Shown: positions 1 through 10,168 of the stretch, in pieces
Position numbering within the stretch: position 1 is the first letter of the stretch
How the letters are laid out: the number at the start of each line of letters is the position of its first letter
The notes under the pieces: model-generated
Seen by the model: the letters and a program-made list of their open reading frames with translations, nothing else
Databases searched by the model: none
What the model was told of the DNA's origin: nothing
Source of the DNA: Micromonospora sp. KC606
Lineage (GTDB): Bacteria; Actinomycetota; Actinomycetes; Mycobacteriales; Micromonosporaceae
Assembly (NCBI RefSeq): GCF_004348675.1
Contig: NZ_SMKN01000002.1
Coordinates: 1 to 64,000 of the forward strand
DNA length: 64,000 bases
Reading direction: 5' to 3'
Translations under genes and position numbers: made by a program

Positions 1-2694
1 CTACCCGCCCACCCCGATCACCTCTTCACCTGGTTGGACGTCAACCAGTACTTCGCCGATCTTGCGCGTGACGGCGGCTGGCCCCACTGGCTGCACGAGG
101 TCGACGCGTACTGGGACAGTGCCCGCTTCGTCGTCGACTCGACGGTGTCGACGGACGAGGTCTGGATCTGGCTGCGAGACGCACTCGGGCCGTTGACCGT
201 CGAGCCCGACCGTGGCGTGCTGCTGCTCGACGACACTGGCCCGGACGGCCCCCAGCGACCGCTCGCCATCGAGATCGAGGCCGCTGGTGAGGTGCCCCCG
301 GCGGAGCGTCGACCGCGCTGGAACGACCGCCGGGTGGTCTCCGACCTGGCCGGTGCCCTACCCGCACCACGTCCAGCCCTGCCGCACGACGTGTCCATCG
401 TCGCCTTTCACTCGTTCAAGGGCGGGGTCGGCCGCACCCTCCACTGCGTCGCCACGGCTCGACGTCTCGCCGAACTCGGCCGGAAGGTACTGCTGGTCGA
501 CGCCGACCTCGAAGCACCGGGGATCACCTGGATGGTGGCCGACTCGACGCGCATCGACTTCGCCTATGAGGATTTCCTCGCTCTGGTACACGGGGCAACC
601 GATGCGACGTACGTCGAAGCCATCAGCTTGGGTCGGAAGTTCCTGGCCAACCAGGAGCTGGATGGCGTGGTGGTCATGCCCGCCCGTCGCGACCACCTGC
701 GGGTTGCCCCACCTCGCATCGAGCCGGTTGATTTACTCACCACGGACCGCGACCCCTACGTGCTAACCGAAGCCCTGGCCAAGCTGGGGCACGCGGTCGG
801 CGCGGACACCGTACTTGTCGATCTGCGGGCAGGATCGAGCGAGCTGAGCGCACCCCTGCTGCTTGATCCCCGAGTGCTCCGGGTCTTCGTCACCACCATC
901 AGCGACCAGTCGGTCCGAGGCACCCGCCAGATCCTCCGTGAGCTCAGCCGTCGTGCCCCCAGTCAACAGCCTGGCGACCCGGACTGTGCTCTGCTCCTCA
1001 CGCAGTTCCATGCGGTGGACCACGGTGATCGGCTGGCGGACGTGGTGGCCGAGCTGAGGGACGGCGCACTCGAAATGTCCGGCCGGGCTGGCGATTTACA
1101 CGACGACCTGCCTGCGGCGGACGCGGCGATCCCGCTAATGACAAGCCGCTTCGAACCTGGTCTACTCAACCTCCCTGCCTCCTGGGACGAGGTGGTGGAG
1201 CTCATCGCCCGCCTGCGTCTCGCCGATGTGGTTACCACCTTGGTCGAGGCGCTGCCCGTCGTTGCTACGAATGCTCACGCCCGGGTCGAGGTCGAGCTGG
1301 CCTCGGTGGAAGAGGTGAGGAACCACCTCGCCAGAGTCGCCGACGCCATGATCTATGCGGAAGGGTCCGCCGAATCGGAGTTCCTCACCACGGACGCTCT
1401 CCGCAATCTCGCCGAAGCCCATCGGACGGAACTGCCGGTGGAGATCGTCATCGGCGGCAAGGGGGCCGGCAAGACCTTCACGTTCATGCAGTTGTGCCAG
1501 CGCCCCGACTGGGCGTCCTTCGTACAGGCCGCCGGGGTGCCCAACGCCTCGCTGACCGTGCCGACCGTGCCGGTTCTGGCCTCCACGAACCTGCTGCCCG
1601 CCCCGGCGACAATGATCGATGAGCGACGGTCGGCGGCGGCGCGCAGCCTCAGTGGCCGGGAGCCGGTGAACCGTGGGGCGATTCGGGACATGATCGACGA
1701 GGCTAAGGTCCAGGAACTGACCCAGGTCGGTTGGCGTCGGGTGTGGCTGGCATGTTTCGCCCGTTCAATCGGTCTGGACGCCGACCCCGCTACCGCCGAG
1801 GAGATCCTCACGGCGTTTGCCCGTGACCACTCCGCGGTCTTCGTACTCGACGGCCTTGAGGACCTGTTCCCGTCGTTCGCCGACAAGAGCCGGGAGCAGG
1901 ACGCCCTCCAGGCACTTCTGGTCGGTTGCCCGGAGTGGCTTCGCACCTTGCGCGGTCGACCGCTCGGCCTAGTGGCGTTTGTCCGGCGGGATCTGGCGTT
2001 GGCCGCCATCCGACAGAATCCCGGCCAGTTCGAGAAGCGGTACGAGAAGTACGCCCTGCGCTGGAACACCGAGGAGGCGCTGCGGCTGGCAGCGTGGGTG
2101 TGCCACCGGGGCAGGAGCCTCCCGGAGGTCTCCGGCGAGGACGTCCGTACCGCTACCGAGTCCCGGCTCTCCCATCTGATGTCGGCCATCTGGGGCGAGA
2201 AGATGGGCAGTGCCAAGTCCAAGGAGGCCCGTTCTGAGGTGTGGTTCTTCGCCGCGCTCTCCGACTTCCGCGGACAGATCCAGGCCCGGGACATCGTCGC
2301 CTTTCTCGCCAAGGCCGCGGAGGAGTCGGTGGGAGCCGACCCGCGCTGGTCGGATCGGATCCTCGCCCCCACCGCCATGCGCAACGCCCTCCCCAAGTGC
2401 AGCGAGCAGAAAATCGACGCGATTCGGCTGGAGAATCCACCGGTGAAGAAGCTGCTGGACCGGCTACGGGACCTTGACGTGAACCAGAAGAAGGTGCCGT
2501 TCCGGTTGGAATCCGTCGGCCTCAGCAGCGAGGAGGCGCGGCTGCTGGACACGAATGGTGTCGTGTTTCGGGAAGGTGACCAGTACTGGATTCCGGAGAT
2601 CTTCCGGCACGGACTGGGCTTCTCGGTGCAGGGTCGACCGAGAGTGGTGGCGATGGCGAAGGTGGTGCGTCGCCGGAACGACATCTCCGGTTGA
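1..2694 (+). CDS. KGGVGR-type double P-loop ATPase (5' end outside window)
   Basis: The reading frame is open to base 1 and the first usable codon inside the window is TTG at 34, so the true start probably lies upstream. Numbering from 34, a deviant Walker A of MinD/ParA type (KGGVGRT) lies near residue 128, followed by the VLLVDADLEAPG switch motif. A second, independent Walker A (GGKGAGKT) lies near residue 475, with a Walker B-like VFVLDGLEDLF near 610. The KGGVGR variant ATPases are known from actinobacterial conflict and signalling loci. The second half resembles STAND/Sll1717-like P-loop proteins in layout only. It ends 0.5 kb before a Wadjet operon, separated by a dead transposase, so a shared function is possible but unproven. 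The ATPase assignment is firm; the biological role is unknown. Confidence 0.75.
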   Translation, partial: LPAHPDHLFTWLDVNQYFADLARDGGWPHWLHEVDAYWDSARFVVDSTVSTDEVWIWLRDALGPLTVEPDRGVLLLDDTGPDGPQRPLAIEIEAAGEVPPAERRPRWNDRRVVSDLAGALPAPRPALPHDVSIVAFHSFKGGVGRTLHCVATARRLAELGRKVLLVDADLEAPGITWMVADSTRIDFAYEDFLALVHGATDATYVEAISLGRKFLANQELDGVVVMPARRDHLRVAPPRIEPVDLLTTDRDPYVLTEALAKLGHAVGADTVLVDLRAGSSELSAPLLLDPRVLRVFVTTISDQSVRGTRQILRELSRRAPSQQPGDPDCALLLTQFHAVDHGDRLADVVAELRDGALEMSGRAGDLHDDLPAADAAIPLMTSRFEPGLLNLPASWDEVVELIARLRLADVVTTLVEALPVVATNAHARVEVELASVEEVRNHLARVADAMIYAEGSAESEFLTTDALRNLAEAHRTELPVEIVIGGKGAGKTFTFMQLCQRPDWASFVQAAGVPNASLTVPTVPVLASTNLLPAPATMIDERRSAAARSLSGREPVNRGAIRDMIDEAKVQELTQVGWRRVWLACFARSIGLDADPATAEEILTAFARDHSAVFVLDGLEDLFPSFADKSREQDALQALLVGCPEWLRTLRGRPLGLVAFVRRDLALAAIRQNPGQFEKRYEKYALRWNTEEALRLAAWVCHRGRSLPEVSGEDVRTATESRLSHLMSAIWGEKMGSAKSKEARSEVWFFAALSDFRGQIQARDIVAFLAKAAEESVGADPRWSDRILAPTAMRNALPKCSEQKIDAIRLENPPVKKLLDRLRDLDVNQKKVPFRLESVGLSSEEARLLDTNGVVFREGDQYWIPEIFRHGLGFSVQGRPRVVAMAKVVRRRNDISG

Positions 2695-2803
2695 CCGGCG
2701 TCACCTCGCCTGTGCGGCTCTACCAAACTTCTTGCAAGGCCAGCTTTGTCCATTGCGGATGGCTGGTGGCGTGATCGTGTGGAGTTGGGGTAGATCCTGC
2801 GGG

Positions 2804-3110
2804 ATGAGGTGTCCCGATGGTAATGGTCTGTCCGCGCGGGGACGGGCGGAGCGGGAGGGGGTGCGGCGGCAGGCTGCGGGGTGGTTCGCCGAGGGTGTGT
2901 CGGTGCCGGAGATTGCGTGGCGGTTGCGGGTGTTGCAGACTGCGGTGCACGGCTGGCGGCAGCGGTGGCGGTCCGGTGGTGAGGACGGTTGGCATCGAAG
3001 GGGTCGGGCAGGCCGCGGTGCGGGAGGGCGGCGCGGAGCGCTGGCGGTGGGCCCCGGACAGCGTCTTTGGCGTATGGGAGGTGTGCCCAGCCAGGCATGA
3101 AGCCGCATTC
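2804..3110 (+). pseudogene. IS630-family transposase, N-terminal remnant
   Basis: The frame from ATG 2804 begins MRCPDGNGLS and continues into a helix-turn-helix of the IS630 type (VPEIAWRLRV...VHGWRQRW). The recognisable family sequence then shifts frame near 2990, where LASKGSGRP continues in the next frame. No DDE catalytic domain follows before the next gene. This is a dead N-terminal remnant in the roughly 0.5-kb gap between the ATPase gene and jetA, and nothing else is recognisable in that gap. Confidence 0.6.
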
Positions 3111-3211
3111 CCTGAGCGTCGCGTCTCCAAGCGAGCGGCAGCGCAAGGTCGCTCGTCCACGCGACTTCGCCTGCTGATTCCTGGAAGGTCCACATCAATG
3201 GGGGTACCGGG

Positions 3212-4828
3212 ATGGCACTGTCGCTCGCTACGGTACGACACGTGGAGGACGCAGAGGGCGACGTCGCTGGAGACCCTTCCGATGTAGAGAGTCGTCTGCG
3301 TCGATACTCGTACCTGACTTCCAGGGAATTCCCACGTACCTATTTCGCCATCATGCGGGTGTTCTCCTCGACCTTGCTCGCGGATTTATCGGCGACTGAT
3401 GTGTCAAACGCGTTGTTCGCTGCCGAGCGTGACGGTCGCATCGAGCCAGGGGAATCGTCAGTAGACCGCGTGGTGGACCGCCTTACCCAGCTGAGGAAGT
3501 GGGGAAATCTCGTTCCCGGCCGGCGCGAAGCGAACGCTAAGTCGATTGCCGAGTTCGCGCACGGAAGCCTCCGTTATCAGGTGGACAAACTTGCGCTGCG
3601 GATACATCGCGAGGCCGAGGCGCTATTGGCGATTCCGGAGGGTGCTCGGGAGGTTTCGAGAGAGCTACTGCCCGCGATCCGGCGTGGCCTGGACGATGCG
3701 GCGGGCACCATATCCGCAGCATTGGTGGCTGAGCAGCTACACGGCTCGGGTTCGTCGGCGGTGGCGAAGTTGCGGGAGCGGTTGTCCGAGCAGGTGACCA
3801 CCCTGTTCCTTCAGCACGCTGAGCTGGCCGCCACGGTGCGTGACTTCTATGCCCATGTGGGACAGGTCGTGGCTCGGCATGACCTGAATCCGGAGGAGAT
3901 CGCTGGGTTCCGTGGGCTGCTGGTCGAGTACATCCAGCTCGTTGTCGACGATGTCATGCGGCACACGACACCGATCGCGGAGACCATAGGCACGCTCGAA
4001 ACGGCGCTGCCGGAGGTGCTGCGGCTCCTTGCGCCGACCGCCGAGTTGGGAGAGTCGGTCGAGCGCGCCCGGGGCCGTTCGATGAGCGACTGGCGTGGCC
4101 TAACGGACTGGTTCGTCGAGCGACCAGGGCAGGTCAGTCAGGTCGGAGCTCTCCGCGAGGCCACGGCGAAGGCGATTGGGTCACTGCTGGCCAATGTCAA
4201 GCGAGCAACCGGCGGAGGAGACATCGCGCCGGGGCGGCGTACGGAACTGATTCGGCTCGCCCGCCGGTTCGACGAATCCACAGTAGAGGAAGCGCACGGC
4301 CTATACGCTGAATCATTTGGTGTGTGGGGTGCGCGACACTGGCTCCTAGCGCCGGACGTGGACGATACGCTGCCCACGACGCCGTGGCGCGACGGGATGA
4401 GGACGCCGGTCCCGGTGTCTATGTCGAGTCGGGGCGATCGAGCCGCGCGAGGCCGCACGGCCAAGATCGTAGAGAATCCTCTCGGTGAGCAACTGGCGCT
4501 GGTCGAAGCCCAGGAGCAGGCCCGAAGGCGTGAGGCGGCGTACGCGGAGCTGCGAGCCGCGGCGGCTCGGCTGGAAGAGGTTACCCTGTCGGCCGGTGCG
4601 CTGGACGTGCTTTACGATCTGTTGCGCCGTGCGATGAGTCACCGAGAGCGTGTCGATGGCGCTGGCGAATTCCTGCACACGCCTTCACAGCTACGCGTAC
4701 GCGTGGGACCGCTGGCCGGTGTCCGGTGTCGTATCCGGGCCGCGCACGGCACTTTGACGCTGCACGACGTGGCTGTCCATGTCGAGGTCTGCGAAGGGGC
4801 GTCGGCAGCGGAGTCGCCGCATGGATGA
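3212..4828 (+). CDS. jetA: Wadjet component JetA, kleisin-like DUF2397 (TIGR02677) protein
   Basis: A 538-residue protein with the DUF2397 beginning seen in this family (YSYLTSREFPRTYFAIMRVF near residues 33-52), followed by a winged-helix-like and long helical region. In Wadjet systems this subunit is the kleisin of an SMC-type complex that recognises and cleaves closed circular plasmid DNA. It is the first of four genes joined by overlaps in the order DUF2397, DUF2398, SMC-like ATPase, DUF2399. That order is the basis of the assignment. This gene set is typed as Wadjet II or III in different schemes, which I did not resolve. The start at ATG 3212 gives about 30 residues before the conserved region; a later start is possible. 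Confidence 0.85.
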   Translation: MALSLATVRHVEDAEGDVAGDPSDVESRLRRYSYLTSREFPRTYFAIMRVFSSTLLADLSATDVSNALFAAERDGRIEPGESSVDRVVDRLTQLRKWGNLVPGRREANAKSIAEFAHGSLRYQVDKLALRIHREAEALLAIPEGAREVSRELLPAIRRGLDDAAGTISAALVAEQLHGSGSSAVAKLRERLSEQVTTLFLQHAELAATVRDFYAHVGQVVARHDLNPEEIAGFRGLLVEYIQLVVDDVMRHTTPIAETIGTLETALPEVLRLLAPTAELGESVERARGRSMSDWRGLTDWFVERPGQVSQVGALREATAKAIGSLLANVKRATGGGDIAPGRRTELIRLARRFDESTVEEAHGLYAESFGVWGARHWLLAPDVDDTLPTTPWRDGMRTPVPVSMSSRGDRAARGRTAKIVENPLGEQLALVEAQEQARRREAAYAELRAAAARLEEVTLSAGALDVLYDLLRRAMSHRERVDGAGEFLHTPSQLRVRVGPLAGVRCRIRAAHGTLTLHDVAVHVEVCEGASAAESPHG

Positions 4829-6038
4829 GCGGGGCCGCCACATGGATCTGCTCGGTGAGTTGCCGCATATCGAGGCTGCCCAGGTCCGCAGGTGCGCGCG
4901 TGCGCTGCTGCGGCAGCCTCTGCTGCACGCCGACGGGCCGGAGGCGGAGCTGCTACCCCTGCTGTACCGGCACCGGGCTGTGCTGCGCCGGCTGTTCGCG
5001 GCCTACCTCGGCTACCCACTGCGGGTGGAGCGCCGTTTCGCCCGTCTCTTCAAGCAGCGCGATGACGGTGGCGGACGCGGCGTGTCCGGGTTCACCCCGC
5101 GCAGCTATGCGTACCTGGCCCTGACGCTCGCGGCGCTGGTGGAGGTGGGCCGCCAGGTCCTGCTGTCCCAACTGGTGGCCAACGTGCGCGGAGCTGCGGC
5201 CGAGGCCGGCATCGCGGTGAGCGACGACCCGGTCGAACTCCGGGCGTTGGCGGCCGCCCTACGTCACCTGGTCACACTGGGCGTGCTGGAGGAGACCGAA
5301 GGGAGCGTAGCGGCGGTGGCATCCGGCGGTCCCGAGGAGGCGCTTATAACAGTCGATGCAGAGCTGCTGGGACTGATGGGGCGGCCGGTGCGCACTTCTG
5401 ACGTCGACTCCACCGACCGGGCCGGGCACCAACCTCCCGCTGTCGGCCGCGTCGTTGGCGTGCTGGCTCGTCGTCGGCTCGCAGAGGATCCGGTCGTGCT
5501 GTACGCTGAGCTGCCCATCGAGGAGGCCGACTACCTGCGTTATCATCATCGGCAGGAGTCCTACTGGCTGGATCGCTACTTCGGCCTCCAAGTCGAGGCG
5601 CGAGCCGAGGGCATGGTGGCGACCGATCCCGACGAGTACCTGACTGATCTGTCCTTTCCCGGCGGCTCGACAGTGGCTCGGATGGCCCTGCTGGCGTTGG
5701 AGCCGCTGCTGGCCATGTCGAAACCACGCGAGGTCGACGGCTGTCACGCCGTCAGCGTCAGTCAGATCCGACCGGTCTGTGCCGACCTGGTCAAACGACA
5801 CCCATCGGGCTGGGCAAAGAGCGAGTTGGCCAACCTTGACGCGTTGGCCTCGAAAGTGACCGGCCTGGTACTGCAAGTGGGCATCGCCCGACGCGTCTCC
5901 GACGACGTCGTGGTTCTCGTACCGGCCGCTCACCGCTGGCTGCCCAAGGTCGAGGAAAAGAGCAACGCTGCCGAGCCGGCGGCTTCAGACAACGTGGATG
6001 AGCTGACCCTTTTCGGCGAGGGGGAGGTGCCCTGGTGA
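4821..6038 (+). CDS. jetB: Wadjet component JetB, DUF2398 (TIGR02678) protein
   Basis: ATG 4821 overlaps the jetA stop by 8 bases, giving 405 residues (MDERGRHMDLLG). A second in-frame ATG at 4842 is also possible. The protein is arginine-rich and mostly helical, with winged-helix character, and the GFTPRSYAYLALTLAALVEVGRQ stretch near residues 80-105 is typical of DUF2398. In Wadjet complexes JetB corresponds to the KITE subunit that binds the kleisin and the SMC heads. It overlaps jetC by four bases (GTGA), so the two are translationally coupled. Confidence 0.85.
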   Translation: MDERGRHMDLLGELPHIEAAQVRRCARALLRQPLLHADGPEAELLPLLYRHRAVLRRLFAAYLGYPLRVERRFARLFKQRDDGGGRGVSGFTPRSYAYLALTLAALVEVGRQVLLSQLVANVRGAAAEAGIAVSDDPVELRALAAALRHLVTLGVLEETEGSVAAVASGGPEEALITVDAELLGLMGRPVRTSDVDSTDRAGHQPPAVGRVVGVLARRRLAEDPVVLYAELPIEEADYLRYHHRQESYWLDRYFGLQVEARAEGMVATDPDEYLTDLSFPGGSTVARMALLALEPLLAMSKPREVDGCHAVSVSQIRPVCADLVKRHPSGWAKSELANLDALASKVTGLVLQVGIARRVSDDVVVLVPAAHRWLPKVEEKSNAAEPAASDNVDELTLFGEGEVPW

Positions 6039-9000
6039 TCGTCAGTCCGGGGGCTCAGGCGGACGGGTCGCGCTGGCGGCTGTACCGCGGCGGGATCGTC
6101 AACATCTGGGAGTATGGCGAGCGCACGCTCGACCTGGCGGGCGGCCGGGTAATCCTTCAGGGCACCAACGGGTCGGGCAAGTCCCGGACCCTGGAACTGC
6201 TGCTGCCGTTGTGCCTCGATGGCGATCTGCACCATCTCGGAGCCAAAGGGTATGACACAGTGAGCATCCGGCGGCTGATGCTCGACGACTACGCTGAGGG
6301 ACCCAATCGCATCGGCTACGCCTGGATTGAGCTACGCCGTGAAGTACCCGATGGCGGTGCGGAGTTCCTGACCGCTGGTATCGGGGTGAAGGCATCGAAG
6401 ACCACCCAGGGTGTGGCCAGCTCGTGGCGGTTCGTGACTGGTGCTCGGGTCGGCATTGACTTCAATCTGGCTGGAACCGACAAGACCCCCCTGGACCAAA
6501 AGGGACTCAAGGAGCGCATCGGTGCTGACGCCGTGTTCGACGAGGACCCGAAGGCCATGCAGCAACGGATTGCCACGGTTGTCTATGGCATCGGCGACCT
6601 ACACCGCTACGACGACTTGCTTCACTTGCAACGGACGCTCCGCAATCCCGATGTCGGTGTCAAGGCCGTGGAGGGACAGCTAGAGGAGTACCTCGGCCGC
6701 GCGCTGCCACCACTGGATCCCGACGTAGTCAAGCGGCTGGCGAACCAGTTCCAGGACCTCGAAGCGATCAGGGAGAACATCGGGCGGTTGCGCGAGGCCG
6801 ATAGGGCGCTGTCGGAGTTCCTCAGGGTCTACGCCGCCTACGCGGCCGGGGCCCTTCGTGACCGTGCCAACGCCGTTGTCCAAGCGCGGGGCGCGCTCAC
6901 CGGCCACCTGCGGGTAGTCGAGGCGCGTGTCCGAGAGGTGAGCCAGCAATGCCGGGTAAGGGACAAGGCGGCGCTGGACGTTGCGGCGCACGAGTGTCTA
7001 GAGCGGGAGCTAAACGCGCAGGTCCGGGAGTTGGATGGCAACCAGGAGTACCGAGACCTCAACGTCAGGCGCCAACTCGTCGATGCGCTACAACAAGTGG
7101 CAGAATCCGCCCTCCGTAACGCGACAAACTGCCGCAACGCCGAGAACAACGCCGCCCGCGCTGTGCTGTCCGTGCTCCTGTCAGTTAAGCGGGCTGCGGA
7201 AGGGACCGTACAGGCCGTTAAGGACGCTTGCGAGCGGTTCGGCTGGGCAGGGCTGGATCCGCGGCTGCTGCCGGCACCACCCGCGCCACCAGCCGCCGAG
7301 CTGACACGCAGCACCGACTACGTCCAGATCGATGTCGGCCCCGAGGCTGCCCCGGGATCCGTCGAGCGAGTGGCCCCGCCCCCTGTCGACTTCGACGGGC
7401 TGACTACCACCGTGCAGCAGGTAGCCGCCGAAACCCAACGCGCGATACACGCCGCCAATGAACGACATGCTCTTGCTGCCACGCTGCAGCGCACCGCCTC
7501 TCAACTAGAGCAGGACCATCAGCAGATCACTAAACTCAAGGCACACGCGGAGGAGGCAGCCGCGGCTGCCGACCAGACCGCCACCGACCACCGCATCGCG
7601 GTGGAGAATGCCACGGCGACCGCCCAGGACTGGCTTGACGCGGCACGCAGGTGGGCGGAAGCCGCCCCAGCCAGCGCTGTGGATCTCGGCGAGCCGCCTT
7701 CGCTACCGGGCAAGGACGATCTCGTTGACGACCCAGGCGGCGCTGCCGAAAGCCGCACCGCTCATCGGGCGTGGGCTGCCCCGGCCGTCGCGCACGCGCG
7801 CGATGCCGCTAGCGCAGCCGGGTTGGATCTCAAAACCATGGCTGAGGAGCGAGAACGCGTCGCCGATGAATTGCATGCCCGCCGCCTTGGCGTCCATGCT
7901 CCGCCACCCCCCTTCCGGTACGCCTCGGCTGACAGGAAGGAACGGCCAGGTGCGGCCTTCTACCAACTGGTCGACTTTCACCCGCATGTAACTGAGCAGC
8001 AGCGGGCCGGGTTGGAAGCTGCGCTGCAGGCCAGCGGCCTTCTTGACGCCTGGGTCGCCGCCGATGGGACCATCGCCGACCCAGACCTCCACGACGTCTT
8101 GGCGGTCACCGAGACGGCACCGCCCAACGCCGGACCCTCGCCGACTCTGGCCTCTGTGCTCGTACCCGCACCCGATGACGGCTGCTCCGTGGCAGCCGAC
8201 GCCGTGGCGCGTCTGCTGGTAGGGGTCCGCATCGCCGATAACCCGGCCGAAGCTGGCGATGGCGGCCTTGCCGTATCGCTGACCGGTCGTTGGCGGGCGG
8301 GCAGCCTTGCCGGCGCGTGGACCAAGGACGTCGCCGAGCACATCGGGGCCAGCACCCGGCAGGCGTACCGCCAGCGCAGGATCACGGAACTGCTCGCACT
8401 TTTGGAGGACCTCGACGGTCGCCTGACCAACCAGCAGCAGCGCAGCCGAGACGCCGAGGTTCACCTTGCCACTTGGGAGAAGCATGTCGAAAACTTTCCG
8501 GACACCGCCCCGGTCGTAGCCGCGCACGCGACGGCAATAGCAGTTGGGGAGCACCGCGAGGCGGCGGAGCTGCAGGCTCAAGCCAAGATTCAGGCGCACG
8601 CTCAGGCCCAGGGGCTATGGCAGGCTAAACACAGCGAGTTGAGTCGCCAGGCAGCCGAGGTGAACCTGCCGGACGCAGCTGCGGCGCTCGGGCAGCGCCT
8701 GACCCAGATCACCAGCGCGATCGAGGCAGCAGGCGCGCTATCCGCGAACCTAAACGACCTCTACCTTCCGGCAATCCACGACGCCGCGGCCCCCATGCAG
8801 ACCTACACCGCGACCCTCGCAGATCGGGAGGAGGCGGAGGATCAGGCAGCCACCTCCCACGGCGATTACGCTCAGGCCGCCAAGGCGATGGCGCTTTATG
8901 TCGACAGCCTCGGTATCGACCGAGAGGAGTACGACAGGCGACTGTCACAGCTGCGTCAGAGGCTGGAGCGCACGCGCACGGCCCTTCCCCGGCTGCGCGC

Positions 9001-10168
9001 AGAGCGGGACAAGGCCGTTAAGGCGGTGATCGAGCTGGAGGCCGCCCAGAAGGCTGACGAGCCGAACGAACAACGAAAACGGGACGAGCTAGCGCAGTCG
9101 GAGCGACGGTTCGCCGCCGCCGCCGGGGCACTCGGCGTCTGGGCGGCTGCAAGCGATGGAGACGAGCAGCCGCCCGTCGATCGGCAAAGCGCCCTGCAGA
9201 CCGCCGCCGGCTGGCACTCGGATTTGCAGCAGGCAGATCTGATTAACGCGCTTCAGACCTTCCGCGAGCATCTCCCGGACGGCCACGACGCCACCGTGCG
9301 GAACGAGGATGACGTATTCACCGTGCTGGTCAGCGACGGTGAAGGTGCCCGTCCCATCGCCGCTGCCGCGGGCCGGACCGCCCACCGTCTTGCCGAGCAC
9401 AAGGAACAGCTCGACACCCGCTACCGGGAGATTCTCGAGGAGTACCTGCTGCGCGACCTCGCCGAGCACCTGCGTCGGCAGATCGACGCCGCCGACGACC
9501 TGTGCGGTCGCATGAACGCAATCCTGGCCGACGCCCGGTCCAGCCAGGGCGTCCACGTCCAACTCAGCTGGGACCCCTCACCCGCGCTGGATGACGCCAC
9601 CCGTGAGGCGCTCGCATTGGTCCGGAAGTCATTCGCCACCCGAAGCCCGGAACAGGACGCCCAGCTGCGCCGAGCCCTTCAGGAGCGCATTGAGGCCGAA
9701 CGCGACCTCCGCGACGCCCGCTACAGCCAGGTTCTTGCTCAGGCCCTGGACTACCGCACCTGGTACGCGTTCACCGTCCGCGTACGCGACATCGGGCCAG
9801 ATGGTCAGTCGCGCAATCGGCTGCTGCGCCGGCTCTCGTCAGGCGAGACCCGACTAATCTCGTACGTCACCCTCTTCGCTGCCGCGGCGGCCTTCTACGA
9901 CGCGCTCACCGTCCCGGGCGCCAATCCGCTGCGGCTGGTCCTCCTCGACGAGGCGTTCGAACGCCTCGACGACCCCACCACTACCCGACTGCTGGAGTTG
10001 CTTGCCGACCTCGACATGGACTGGATCATTACCTGGCCAGGCGGGTCGGCGTTCTCGCCAAAAATCGACCGCATGCAGGTCTATGACATCTTCCGGCCGA
10101 AGGGCGCTCCCGGTATCGCGTTCGTACACACCACCTGGGATGGCATCGAGCTCCGGCGCAGCTCATGA
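6035..10168 (+). CDS. jetC: Wadjet component JetC, SMC-like ATPase (TIGR02680)
   Basis: A 1377-residue SMC/Rad50-like ATPase, the usual length for TIGR02680. The N-terminal head carries Walker A GTNGSGKS at residues 43-50. The middle is long, alanine- and glutamine-rich coiled coil with a hinge-like region around 600-760. The C-terminal head has the ABC signature LSSGETR near residue 1266 and Walker B LVLLDEAFERLDD near 1302. All ATPase motifs are intact, so the motor should be active. JetC is the loop-extruding motor that senses small circular DNA and hands it to the JetD nuclease. The GTG start overlaps jetB and the stop overlaps jetD by four bases. Confidence 0.92.
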   Translation: MIVSPGAQADGSRWRLYRGGIVNIWEYGERTLDLAGGRVILQGTNGSGKSRTLELLLPLCLDGDLHHLGAKGYDTVSIRRLMLDDYAEGPNRIGYAWIELRREVPDGGAEFLTAGIGVKASKTTQGVASSWRFVTGARVGIDFNLAGTDKTPLDQKGLKERIGADAVFDEDPKAMQQRIATVVYGIGDLHRYDDLLHLQRTLRNPDVGVKAVEGQLEEYLGRALPPLDPDVVKRLANQFQDLEAIRENIGRLREADRALSEFLRVYAAYAAGALRDRANAVVQARGALTGHLRVVEARVREVSQQCRVRDKAALDVAAHECLERELNAQVRELDGNQEYRDLNVRRQLVDALQQVAESALRNATNCRNAENNAARAVLSVLLSVKRAAEGTVQAVKDACERFGWAGLDPRLLPAPPAPPAAELTRSTDYVQIDVGPEAAPGSVERVAPPPVDFDGLTTTVQQVAAETQRAIHAANERHALAATLQRTASQLEQDHQQITKLKAHAEEAAAAADQTATDHRIAVENATATAQDWLDAARRWAEAAPASAVDLGEPPSLPGKDDLVDDPGGAAESRTAHRAWAAPAVAHARDAASAAGLDLKTMAEERERVADELHARRLGVHAPPPPFRYASADRKERPGAAFYQLVDFHPHVTEQQRAGLEAALQASGLLDAWVAADGTIADPDLHDVLAVTETAPPNAGPSPTLASVLVPAPDDGCSVAADAVARLLVGVRIADNPAEAGDGGLAVSLTGRWRAGSLAGAWTKDVAEHIGASTRQAYRQRRITELLALLEDLDGRLTNQQQRSRDAEVHLATWEKHVENFPDTAPVVAAHATAIAVGEHREAAELQAQAKIQAHAQAQGLWQAKHSELSRQAAEVNLPDAAAALGQRLTQITSAIEAAGALSANLNDLYLPAIHDAAAPMQTYTATLADREEAEDQAATSHGDYAQAAKAMALYVDSLGIDREEYDRRLSQLRQRLERTRTALPRLRAERDKAVKAVIELEAAQKADEPNEQRKRDELAQSERRFAAAAGALGVWAAASDGDEQPPVDRQSALQTAAGWHSDLQQADLINALQTFREHLPDGHDATVRNEDDVFTVLVSDGEGARPIAAAAGRTAHRLAEHKEQLDTRYREILEEYLLRDLAEHLRRQIDAADDLCGRMNAILADARSSQGVHVQLSWDPSPALDDATREALALVRKSFATRSPEQDAQLRRALQERIEAERDLRDARYSQVLAQALDYRTWYAFTVRVRDIGPDGQSRNRLLRRLSSGETRLISYVTLFAAAAAFYDALTVPGANPLRLVLLDEAFERLDDPTTTRLLELLADLDMDWIITWPGGSAFSPKIDRMQVYDIFRPKGAPGIAFVHTTWDGIELRRSS

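Noticed and set aside
1353-3146. Long open frame (597 codons) on the minus strand
   Set aside because: It is antisense to the double-ATPase gene, Arg/Ser/Pro-rich with no recognisable domain, and reflects GC-skewed codon positions of the real gene.
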